A stretch of 30,665 nt of DNA from a virus. Shown here in pieces: positions 23,004-28,300 of the stretch. Position 1 is the first letter of the stretch; every line of letters begins with the position of its first letter. The notes below the pieces were generated by a model. It worked only from the letters and a program-made list of their open reading frames with translations, had not been told where the DNA came from and ran no database searches. The stretch covers positions 1-30,665 of the IMG/VR virus record IMGVR_UViG_3300038856_000129; one strand, written 5' to 3'. A program made the position numbers and the translations under genes.

Positions 23004-23761
23004 TGAGCGTTCTGCATTCGCCGTTTGGGTTACGTTCCGGACTGCTACGCGGTGCGCTTTCCAACGTGTATTCGTCAAACTTCAAGTCCTTCCTCGATCC
23101 GGGCGATGCAGCTTGTTATCCGTCTCACCCGACGCAAACAATCGTCGATCTGGCACCCGCCGCCGCTGATAATTGGTGGCTTGGGCCGGACGGCACCACG
23201 ACCCGCGATCCGTCGTTTTCCGGCACGGCGGGCGCGCAAACGGATGAGCATTGGGTTGTTCAGAATACAAATCAGGAAATCAAGGCAAAAACCGCAATCC
23301 CGGTCTATCGCGATTTCGTTAAAACCGGATCGACCTCTAGCTTCGCCCTTATGGCGAAATTCGATAATTTTGGCGCCACCGACAATTTTTTTTCAACGGT
23401 CAGTTCGCTTCTGGACACTGACGGTTTTTATCTCTACCCAAGCTCGGCAGACAGCTTTATCCATTTTGTTCATAATGGGAACGGCGTTACATCAAGTAAC
23501 ACGGTAAGCACCGCAGCATGGATATTTATTGGCGTCACCTATGACCAGCCGGGCGGCGCGAACGCCAGTTTTCTGAACGTCAACGGGACAGTCACCACGT
23601 TTACGGCCAGCACGAACACAACCAACCCCACGTCTAACGCGCGTTTTTTTATAACGCGGACCGGCACGAACAGGGTTGGCCCCAGCGCCGCATGGGATAC
23701 TGCGTTGTCGCAGGGGGAAATGGAATATGTGCGGGAGCAGATGACGCGGAGATATGTGTAA
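23003..23761 (+). CDS. Probable receptor-binding protein, lectin-like fold
   Basis: A 252-residue protein starting in a TGATG overlap with the fibre gene. Segments such as SSFALMAKFDNFGATDNFFSTVSSLLDTDGFYLY, AAWIFIGVTYDQPGGANASFLNVNG and AAWDTALSQGEMEYVREQMTRRYV have the strand pattern and closing 'ais--E---l---l' of LamG/concanavalin-like domains used in phage receptor binding. It is rich in Ser, Thr, Asn and Phe, and the DNA is clearly less GC-rich than the rest of the late genes, suggesting recent acquisition. It ends facing the outer-membrane gene on the other strand. Confidence 0.65.
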   Translation: MSVLHSPFGLRSGLLRGALSNVYSSNFKSFLDPGDAACYPSHPTQTIVDLAPAAADNWWLGPDGTTTRDPSFSGTAGAQTDEHWVVQNTNQEIKAKTAIPVYRDFVKTGSTSSFALMAKFDNFGATDNFFSTVSSLLDTDGFYLYPSSADSFIHFVHNGNGVTSSNTVSTAAWIFIGVTYDQPGGANASFLNVNGTVTTFTASTNTTNPTSNARFFITRTGTNRVGPSAAWDTALSQGEMEYVREQMTRRYV

Positions 23762-23765
23762 TAAA

Positions 23766-23793
23766 GGCGGGGCAGCCAAACCGCCGCCCCGCC
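23766..23793. terminator. Probable bidirectional terminator
   Basis: GGCGGGGC (23766-23773) pairs with GCCCCGCC (23786-23793), with AAA before and TT after. It lies in the 39-nt gap between the convergent receptor-binding gene and outer membrane gene, where a two-way terminator is expected. The T-runs are short on both sides, so strength is uncertain. Confidence 0.55.
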
Positions 23794-23800
23794 CTTGATT

Positions 23801-24445
23801 TCAGAAATTGAAGCGCAGCCCGGCAAGCACGCTATGATTGGTCATATTGACAGAGCCGTTTCCGAGGGACACATCCTCGGTCACGAACAGGTTGTATCCC
23901 GCCGTAATTGTCACGTCCGGCGAAGCCTCATAGAACGCGCCGGCCATGCCTTGAAAGGCAAAGTTTGTGTCCGATCTGTCGAGGCCGTTGAACGTGGTAT
24001 CGACGAATGCAACGCCCGCGCCCATGCCGACATAGACGCCAAGCGGCCCGCCCCTGATCGGCGTGTCAACGTAGCCATTGAGCATAAGTGCGTCGATATC
24101 GGCGGACCCGCTGATCGTGCCGGTAAACGGAATGAACGCGGGCGGCGGCGCGGGATTGGCAATGGTCCCGGTCACGTCGCCAACGTCCACGCTCCGGTGG
24201 CTGTACTCGATTTCCGCGCGCAGCGGACCGGCAAAGTCACGCCCGACAGCAATAGCACCCGTCCATCCGGTGTCAAACGAGACAGTCGCGCCATTGATTT
24301 CTTCGTTCGCATCTGGCGAGGATACCGACACATCGGTTGCCGTCCACAATCCGCCCGCCCGGATTTCGACGTAGGTTTGCGCCAGCGCGATTTGCGGGAG
24401 GGCCAGAAGCCCGGCGAGGATGAAGGTTCCGATTGTCCGTTTCAT
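23801..24445 (-). CDS. Outer membrane beta-barrel protein (Lom-like moron)
   Basis: A 214-residue protein with a clear signal peptide (MKRTIGTFILAGLLALPQIALA, cut before Q23), then about 190 residues of alternating amphipathic strands (YVEIRAGGLWTATDV, FDTGWTGAIAVGRDF, RAEIEYSHRSVDVG, DALMLNGYVDTPI, GVYVGMGAGVAFVD, DVTITAGYNLFVTEDV), ending in LAGLRFNF with the terminal Phe used by the Bam machinery. This fits an eight-stranded barrel of the OmpA/OMP_b-brl type. AAGGAG precedes the chosen ATG. It is on the strand opposite the fibre genes, like lambda lom near J, and is expected to change the lysogen surface. Confidence 0.82.
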   Translation of the reverse strand: MKRTIGTFILAGLLALPQIALAQTYVEIRAGGLWTATDVSVSSPDANEEINGATVSFDTGWTGAIAVGRDFAGPLRAEIEYSHRSVDVGDVTGTIANPAPPPAFIPFTGTISGSADIDALMLNGYVDTPIRGGPLGVYVGMGAGVAFVDTTFNGLDRSDTNFAFQGMAGAFYEASPDVTITAGYNLFVTEDVSLGNGSVNMTNHSVLAGLRFNF

Positions 24446-24603
24446 TCTTCTTTCTCCTTGGTTGATTGGCGGCGCCGCAGCCATTCGCTGACGATTCTAT
24501 CGAGCAGGTTGGAAACGGCCCTGCCGTCTTCCCTGGCCGCGTTCTCGATGGCTTCCTTTGTCTCGGCGTCGACGCGGAAGGTGATTGATTCAGTCTTTGG
24601 CAT
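24442..24603 (-). CDS. Small ribbon-helix-helix DNA-binding protein
   Basis: A 53-residue protein: the strand SITFRVDAETKEAI is followed by helices KEAIENAAREDG and AVSNLLDRIVSEWLRRR, the Arc/CopG ribbon-helix-helix layout, and a charged tail KEKEE. Its stop overlaps the start of the outer membrane gene in ATGA, so the two are translated from one message. RHH proteins usually bind operators in their own promoter, so it is a likely autoregulator of the pair. An inverted repeat, TGTCT-N9-AGACA, lies 33 nt upstream of its start. No strong ribosome site is seen; the message may be nearly leaderless. Confidence 0.8.
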   Translation of the reverse strand: MPKTESITFRVDAETKEAIENAAREDGRAVSNLLDRIVSEWLRRRQSTKEKEE

Positions 24604-24635
24604 AACAGGCCCAGCCGTTATCGTTTATCATAGGG

Positions 24636-24654
24636 TGTCTTACATATAGAGACA
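24636..24654. promoter_or_regulatory. Candidate operator in the divergent intergenic region
   Basis: TGTCT (24636-24640) and AGACA (24650-24654) are perfect inverted repeats separated by nine AT-rich bases. On the minus strand a TATGAT-like -10 box (24632-24627) adjoins it, although no good -35 box is seen. The site lies between the leftward RHH gene and the rightward lysis genes, a place where one protein could control both. Confidence 0.35.
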
Positions 24655-24751
24655 TTCGAGGACCGCCACAACCCTGAAAATGAGCAGCGCCCCGACCGGC
24701 AGATGGCACTACCGGCCGAGGCTGACCACAACCAACCTCCGGAGGCTGGCC

Positions 24752-24802
24752 ATGGCTATTGCAACCATAGATAAATCCCCCTGCCCGAGTCGAGTCCGAT
24801 GA
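24752..24802 (+). CDS. Possible leader peptide coupled to the holin
   Basis: A 16-codon reading (MAIATIDKSPCPSRVR) with GGAGG ending 6 nt before its ATG, the best ribosome site in this region. Its TGA overlaps the holin ATG (ATGA), while the holin itself lacks a clear site of its own, so translation could be coupled. The frame is open back to an ATG at 24680, giving 40 residues, but that start has no ribosome site. It could be a leader that controls holin synthesis, or simply a strong site with no peptide function. Confidence 0.35.
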   Translation: MAIATIDKSPCPSRVR

Positions 24803-25125
24803 GCGGGCTGCCGGCCTGGCTGCGCGATGCCGGCGAGACCGCCGGCGCCGTGCTGGCGGCGACCTCGACCGCGCGGCTGGTGTTCCATGCCTACAAGGTG
24901 CATGCCGGGCAGCGCGCCGCGTTCGGCATGATGCTGCTGCTCGAATGCGGCGTCGCGGTGCTGATGGCGATGGTGGCGATCGGGGCGGCGGAATATCTCG
25001 GCCTGACCACCGGCACGGCGATGGCGCTGGCGGCGGTGCTCGGCTGGCTCGGGCCCAAGGGCATCGAGGCGCTGGTGCTCCTGCGCCTGACCGGGCGCGG
25101 CGGCAAGGACGGGGGCGCGTCATGA
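24799..25125 (+). CDS. Probable holin, LydA/phage_holin_3_3-like
   Basis: A 108-residue membrane protein. An amphipathic N-terminus (LPAWLRDAGETAGAVLAATSTARLVFHAYKVHAGQR) is followed by two hydrophobic segments, AAFGMMLLLECGVAVLMAMVAIGAAEYLG and GTAMALAAVLGWLGPKGIEALVLL, and a charged Lys/Arg tail. The 'Gw-G-kGIeal--l' end and the E-C-G in the first membrane segment fit LydA-type holins, which time lysis by forming inner membrane pores. It opens a chain of genes joined by ATGA/GTGA overlaps that leads to the endolysin, supporting the role. Confidence 0.75.
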   Translation: MSGLPAWLRDAGETAGAVLAATSTARLVFHAYKVHAGQRAAFGMMLLLECGVAVLMAMVAIGAAEYLGLTTGTAMALAAVLGWLGPKGIEALVLLRLTGRGGKDGGAS

Positions 25126-25138
25126 TGCGCCCTTTTGG

Positions 25139-25438
25139 TTGAGCCTCGCGGTCGCGGCGCTGCTGGCGGCCTTCGCCTGGGCTTCGCCGCTGCATGCGGA
25201 AATCAACCGGTCCGGCTGCGGCCCGCGTGACGAGATCGCGGCGCTGCTGGAAAAGAATTACGGCGAGCGGCCGGTCAATCGCGGCCTGAAGATGGACGGC
25301 GTGCTGCTGGAAATCTTCGCGTCCGGCGTCACCGGCACCTGGACCCGGGTGTGGACCTGGCCGAACGACCAGAGCTGCGTGATGGGCGCGGGCGACGGCT
25401 GGCAGGCCGTCCCGGTGAAGCCGGGGGGTTCGCTGTGA
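25139..25438 (+). CDS. Small exported protein with two conserved cysteines
   Basis: In this frame the only start is TTG at 25139, giving 99 residues: LAVAALLAAFAWASPLHA (signal peptide), then CGPRDEIAALLEKNYGERPVNRGL, LLEIFASGVTGTWTRVWTWPNDQSCVMGAGDGW. The body matches a widespread family of small periplasmic proteins ('C--r--ll--L---Y-E-p---Gl---G-l-Evf-s--GtWT---t-PdG-sC----G--W') of unknown function. The ATG expected from the local ATGA pattern, at 25122, is in another frame and reaches a stop at 25140; a one-base slip at CCCTTTT (25130-25136) would join them as MMRPFWLSLAVAALLAAFAW, a full signal peptide. Start and frame are therefore uncertain. Confidence 0.65.
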   Translation: MSLAVAALLAAFAWASPLHAEINRSGCGPRDEIAALLEKNYGERPVNRGLKMDGVLLEIFASGVTGTWTRVWTWPNDQSCVMGAGDGWQAVPVKPGGSL

Positions 25439-25689
25439 CCCCCGACGAGATCGTCCTGCGGGCGCAGCTGACCGGGCAGGAGCGCGCGGTGTTCCTGTTT
25501 CTCGCCCGCCACAAGATGGCCACGATCGACGAGATTGTGGACCATCTGTACGGCAACCGCGCCGATGGCGGCCCCCTGACGGCCCATACCGCCGCGCGGG
25601 TCATTCTCCACCGCATGCGCAAACGGGTCGCGGCTTACGTGCGCATCGAGCCGGAGAAGTTCTACACCTACCAGCCGTTGCCGCGATGA
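25435..25689 (+). CDS. Small winged-helix DNA-binding protein
   Basis: An 84-residue protein with a GTG start in a GTGA overlap. LTGQERAVFLFLARHKMATIDEIVDHLYG followed by TAARVILHRMRKRVAAYVRIEPEKFYTYQPL matches the C-terminal winged helix of response regulators (Trans_reg_C): 'Lt--E--iL--L------s--eL---ly-', then the recognition helix 'v--hi-rlRkkl'. No receiver domain is attached. Its place in the lysis cassette suggests a phage regulator of late or lysis genes; that role is inference. Confidence 0.7.
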   Translation: MTPDEIVLRAQLTGQERAVFLFLARHKMATIDEIVDHLYGNRADGGPLTAHTAARVILHRMRKRVAAYVRIEPEKFYTYQPLPR

Positions 25690-25970
25690 AGGCGCTGCGG
25701 GCGGCGGCCGGCGGCTATCTGTGGAATCTCGGGGTGGCGACCAGCATCTGGCTCAACGCCGCGTTCTGGCCCGGGTCGCTGCGCGGCGAGACGGTCTGCG
25801 CCCATTGCGACCGCGCCGGCTGCCGCTTCTGCGCGTTGCTGGGGCGCGTCGCCAATTTGCTCGAGCCCGACCACTGCCGGCGCAGCCGCGAGGCCTGCCG
25901 CGCCCGCCACGAACGCCTGCGCGCCGGCCTGGCGCATCTGCTGGAAACCGACGGCCGGGAGGATACGTGA
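25686..25970 (+). CDS. Small Cys-rich membrane-associated phage protein
   Basis: A 94-residue protein with an N-terminal hydrophobic helix (GGYLWNLGVATSIWLNAAFWPG), then a Cys-rich part CAHCDRAGCRFCALLGRVANLLEPDHCRRSREACRARHERL. The layout 'N-l--G---Et-S------R--------ld-lf-pdHC' resembles a family of short proteins found in the lysis modules of many phages, function unknown to me. Four to six Cys and two His could bind metal. It starts in an ATGA overlap and ends overlapping the endolysin start by one base. Confidence 0.6.
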   Translation: MKALRAAAGGYLWNLGVATSIWLNAAFWPGSLRGETVCAHCDRAGCRFCALLGRVANLLEPDHCRRSREACRARHERLRAGLAHLLETDGREDT

Positions 25971-26557
25971 TGGCGCGCGAGCGGATTGCCGCGATGATCG
26001 ATGCGATCATCGAGCGCGAGGGCGGCGCCAAATTCACCGACCACGCCGCCGATCGCGGCGGGCCGACGAAATTCGGCATCACCCAGGGCGCGCTGGCGGC
26101 CTGGCGCGGCCGGCCGGTGACCCGCGACGACGTGGCGGCGCTCGAGCGCGCGGAGGCCTGGCAGATCTACTGGCGCAAATATGTCGCGGCGCCCGGCTTC
26201 GCCGATATCCACGACGATCTGCTGGCCGAACAGGTGATCGACGCCGGGGTCAATCACGGCCCGGTCCGCGCCGCGCGCTGGCTGCAGACGCTGGCCGGGG
26301 TCGCGGTCGACGGCGATGTCGGGCCGATCACCCTGCGCGCGGTCAACGGCGCCGACGGGCGCGCGCTCAACATCCGCTTCGCGTCATACCGGATCCGCTT
26401 CTACGGCCGGCTGATCGCCGGCAACGCCCGCGCCCGGCGCGACGGCCGCCTGCCGCAAAGCCGCGACCAGGCGCTGTTCGCCTCGGGCTGGATGAACCGG
26501 GCGACCGAATTCCTCGACCGGCTGGCGGCGCGGTTCGGACCCGCCGCGCGACCGTAA
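25970..26557 (+). CDS. Endolysin, glycosyl hydrolase 108 with PG-binding domain
   Basis: A 195-residue lysozyme-like enzyme that would cut the glycan strands of peptidoglycan at lysis. IIEREGGAKFTDHAADRGGPTKFGIT contains the GH108 Glu-Gly-Gly catalytic motif (E17) and the 'pgG-TkyGIt' segment. AWQIYWRKYVAAPGFADIHDDLLAEQVIDAGVNHG completes the catalytic domain, and residues about 95-180 (AARWLQTLAGVAVDGDVGPITLRAVN, RFYGRLIAGN) fit the C-terminal peptidoglycan-binding domain PG_binding_3. There is no signal peptide, so it needs the holin. The ATG at 25970 follows GGGAGG. Confidence 0.92.
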   Translation: MARERIAAMIDAIIEREGGAKFTDHAADRGGPTKFGITQGALAAWRGRPVTRDDVAALERAEAWQIYWRKYVAAPGFADIHDDLLAEQVIDAGVNHGPVRAARWLQTLAGVAVDGDVGPITLRAVNGADGRALNIRFASYRIRFYGRLIAGNARARRDGRLPQSRDQALFASGWMNRATEFLDRLAARFGPAARP

Positions 26558-26603
26558 AACCCCGCCCCGCACGCTGCGGGCATTTCCACGAAAGGACTTA
26601 ACC

Positions 26604-27008
26604 ATGCGTAACCGACTCCTCGCGGCGGTCAGCATCGGGCTGACCGCGTTCTGCGCGCTTGCCTTCGGCCTGCTGGCGGCGTTTCCGGCCTGGGCGGCCG
26701 AGCACGCCGCCGGGGGCGATCTGGTCACGGTGCTGACCGGCCTGCTGGCGGCGGTCGCCATGCCGGCGGTCGCGGTGCTGGTGCCGATCGCCGTCGCCGG
26801 CCTGAAATCGCTGCTGCCGCGCATTCCGAAATGGGCGATCCCGCTGATCGCCGCCCTGCTGGCCGGGCCGCTGATCGACCAGATCGTCGCCGCCCTGGCC
26901 GGCATCGAGGCGCATGGCTGGGCGGCGGTGCTGCTGGGCGCGCTCGGCGTGTTCATCCGCGAGGTCGTCGACCAGTTCCGCCGGCTGATCGGCCCGCCGC
27001 CCGGCTGA
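26604..27008 (+). CDS. Membrane protein of the lysis module
   Basis: A 134-residue hydrophobic protein. An N-terminal segment (LAAVSIGLTAFCALAFGLLAAFPAWA) looks like a signal peptide or first membrane helix. Two further helices follow (LVTVLTGLLAAVAMPAVAVLVPIAVAG and WAIPLIAALLAGPLIDQIVAALAG), then WAAVLLGALGVFIREVVDQFRRLI. No family recognised with certainty; size and topology would allow a second holin or antiholin. AAAGGA lies about 8 nt before the start. Confidence 0.6.
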   Translation: MRNRLLAAVSIGLTAFCALAFGLLAAFPAWAAEHAAGGDLVTVLTGLLAAVAMPAVAVLVPIAVAGLKSLLPRIPKWAIPLIAALLAGPLIDQIVAALAGIEAHGWAAVLLGALGVFIREVVDQFRRLIGPPPG

Positions 27009-27048
27009 CCGGCGGCACTATCCATCGCAACAACACCGGAGAAAATCC

Positions 27049-27426
27049 ATGCGTAAATTCGCAACCCTGGCCGTGGTCCTGATCGTGACGGCCTGCGGCT
27101 CGCTCGGCCTGACCGACGCCGAAAAGGCCCAACTGACCCCGGCGCAGCGTGTGTTCGCGCTCAAGGGCGAATTCTCGATCCTGCTCGACGCCGTGGTTGC
27201 CTATGCCGAGCAGCCGCGCTGCGGCCCGACGGTGGCCGCCGCCTGTTCCGACCAGGCGGTGGTCGACAAGGCCGCCGATTTGGCGACCCGCGCCGGCGAT
27301 TCCCTCGACCTGGCGCAGGCCGCGGTGCAGGCCGGCGACGCCAGCGCGGCCGGCAGGGCGGCGACGGCGCGGCTGCTGATGGCCGAGCTGTCCAACTATC
27401 TGATATCCAGGAGTATCACGCCATGA
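27049..27426 (+). CDS. Phage lipoprotein
   Basis: A 125-residue protein with a lipoprotein signal peptide: MRKFATLAVVLIVTAC, lipobox VTAC with Cys16 as the lipid-modified residue. The mature part is largely helical (TPAQRVFALKGEFSILLDAVVAYAEQPRC, AVVDKAADLATRAGDSLDLAQAAVQAGD) with two more cysteines that could form a disulphide. Such lipoproteins occur beside lysis genes in related phages. An outer-membrane spanin role is possible, but the protein lacks the usual Pro-rich short form and no partner inner-membrane spanin is evident. It overlaps the next gene by 4 nt. Confidence 0.7.
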   Translation: MRKFATLAVVLIVTACGSLGLTDAEKAQLTPAQRVFALKGEFSILLDAVVAYAEQPRCGPTVAAACSDQAVVDKAADLATRAGDSLDLAQAAVQAGDASAAGRAATARLLMAELSNYLISRSITP

Positions 27427-27656
27427 ACGGCAACCTGATCCTGCTCGCCCGGGTGATCGACGCGATCCTGCTCGGCGTCACCATGCTGCCGGAAGCGCGC
27501 CAGGCGCTCGACCTGCTGGCCGCCCGGCTGCGCCTGTTCATCGCCGAGGGCCGCGACCCGACGCCCGAGGAGTGGGCGGCGCTGAATGCCGAGATCGAGG
27601 GCAAGCTGGCCCGGCTGATCACGGCCCGCGACGCCGGTCGCGTCCCGCCCATGTAG
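27423..27656 (+). CDS. Small late protein of unknown function
   Basis: A 77-residue helical protein starting in an ATGA overlap with the lipoprotein gene. ILLARVIDAILLGVTMLPEARQALDLLAARLRLFIAEGRDPTPEEWAALNAEIEGKLARL matches a pattern of short phage proteins with a 'G-dPT-eEW-aLna-ie' motif seen near lysis genes. No membrane helix or enzyme motif is clear. It is the last gene of the rightward late unit, followed by a strong terminator. Confidence 0.6.
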   Translation: MNGNLILLARVIDAILLGVTMLPEARQALDLLAARLRLFIAEGRDPTPEEWAALNAEIEGKLARLITARDAGRVPPM

Positions 27657-27677
27657 TCGCGCGCCCCACCTGTTCCT

Positions 27678-27715
27678 GCCCGCGCCGGCGTTCAAGCCGG
27701 CGCGGGCCTTTTTTT
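27678..27715 (+). terminator. Strong intrinsic terminator of the late operon
   Basis: A perfect 12-bp stem (GCCCGCGCCGGC at 27678-27689 with GCCGGCGCGGGC at 27696-27707) around a six-base loop is followed by C and seven T residues (27709-27715). It stands 21 nt after the last late gene and marks the end of rightward transcription. Confidence 0.93.
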
Positions 27716-28089
27716 GTGTGGATGGCGGAAGGGGCCATCCCGAAGAATGACCCCTCCCTTCTGATACGGCCCCGTAGCGCGACGGCTCACCTGTTTTACG
27801 ATACCGAGGGGGATTGCCCGTCGCAACGTCCCCAGGCATGGCTCGCTACTGGATGGGGCCTCTGTGCATGGATGTGGACCGTTTCCGGCCCGTGTTCATC
27901 GTCGCCTCCATCGCTGGAGTTGGCACCCAACTGTAAATCTCAGTCCCTCCTTATACCACTTCCTGCCCCGGCGCTCAATTTGAACCGGAAACCCCTGTCC
28001 ATATTTTTCGGAAACCGGCGGTTTTGCTGGGCTGCGCGGCGGGCGGTGAACCTGCCACCCCTGCCGCGGTGCGGATTTTCGGCCGATTC

Positions 28090-28103
28090 GGTTCATTTGA
28101 ACC
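28090..28103. promoter_or_regulatory. Palindrome GGTTCATTTGAACC, left of att core
   Basis: GGTTCA and TGAACC are perfect inverted repeats around TT. An identical copy lies at 28287-28300, and both are preceded by the same bases (ATTC), so they are also direct repeats of 18 nt. They flank the tRNA-derived core at 41 and 92 nt. A weaker relative (AATTTGAACC) is at 27977-27986. Arm-type integrase or excisionase binding sites are a reasonable inference. Confidence 0.55.
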
Positions 28104-28144
28104 AAAGGGAACTGTCCGTTATTACCGTAAGTTATTGAAAAGAT

Positions 28145-28194
28145 TGGTGGGCGCGGAGAGAATTGAACTCTCGACCCCTGCCGTGTGAAGGCAG
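28145..28194 (-). other. attP core: 3' part of a tRNA-Val(CAC) gene
   Basis: Read on the minus strand, this is a tRNA from the anticodon stem to CCA: CTGCC, loop TTCACAC (anticodon CAC, valine), GGCAG, a 5-base variable region, T arm GAGAG-TTCAATT-CTCTC, then CGCGCCC, discriminator A and CCA. No D arm or 5' acceptor strand (expected GGGCGCG) lies upstream, so it is not a complete tRNA gene. Phages that integrate into tRNA genes carry this 3' part so that the gene is restored. The integrase ends about 100 nt away. Confidence 0.85.
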
Positions 28195-28205
28195 GGAGCT
28201 CGGGC

Positions 28206-28218
28206 CAAGTCATTGATA
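28206..28218 (-). promoter_or_regulatory. Consensus IHF binding site in attP
   Basis: TATCAATGACTTG on the minus strand fits the IHF consensus WATCAANNNNTTR at every position. It lies 11 nt from the tRNA-derived core, between it and the right-hand palindrome, where a DNA bend is needed to let an integrase bridge core and arm sites as in lambda. Binding is not shown. Confidence 0.6.
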
Positions 28219-28286
28219 AATGGTTGTTTTTGTTTGCGGTTTTGGCCCGTTTGACCCTGAACAAACCATGAAACACAGGTTCATTC

Positions 28287-28300
28287 GGTTCATTTGAACC
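28287..28300. promoter_or_regulatory. Palindrome GGTTCATTTGAACC, right of att core
   Basis: Second perfect copy of the 14-base palindrome, touching the integrase stop codon. A further half copy, GGTTCATT, lies just before it (28278-28285), giving a short tandem of the half-site. Candidate arm-type site for integrase or excisionase. Confidence 0.55.

Larger units (their letters stand above)
27716..28299. other. Non-coding attachment (attP) region
   Basis: About 580 nt without a credible gene; long reading frames here lack ribosome sites and family patterns, and the long minus-strand one is an out-of-frame companion of the integrase. The left part (27716-27960) shows nothing I can name. The right part contains the tRNA-derived core, a consensus IHF site and palindromic repeats described separately. 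Composition is more AT-rich around 28105-28290 than in the neighbouring genes. Confidence 0.75.

Noticed and set aside
26566-26580. CCCGCA-CGC-TGCGGG hairpin after the endolysin gene as a terminator
   Set aside because: Only a 6-bp stem and no real T-run follow, so it was not called.
28145-28205. Complete tRNA-Val gene
   Set aside because: The 5' acceptor strand and D arm are missing, and the bases before the anticodon stem do not fit a tRNA, so it is only the att core.
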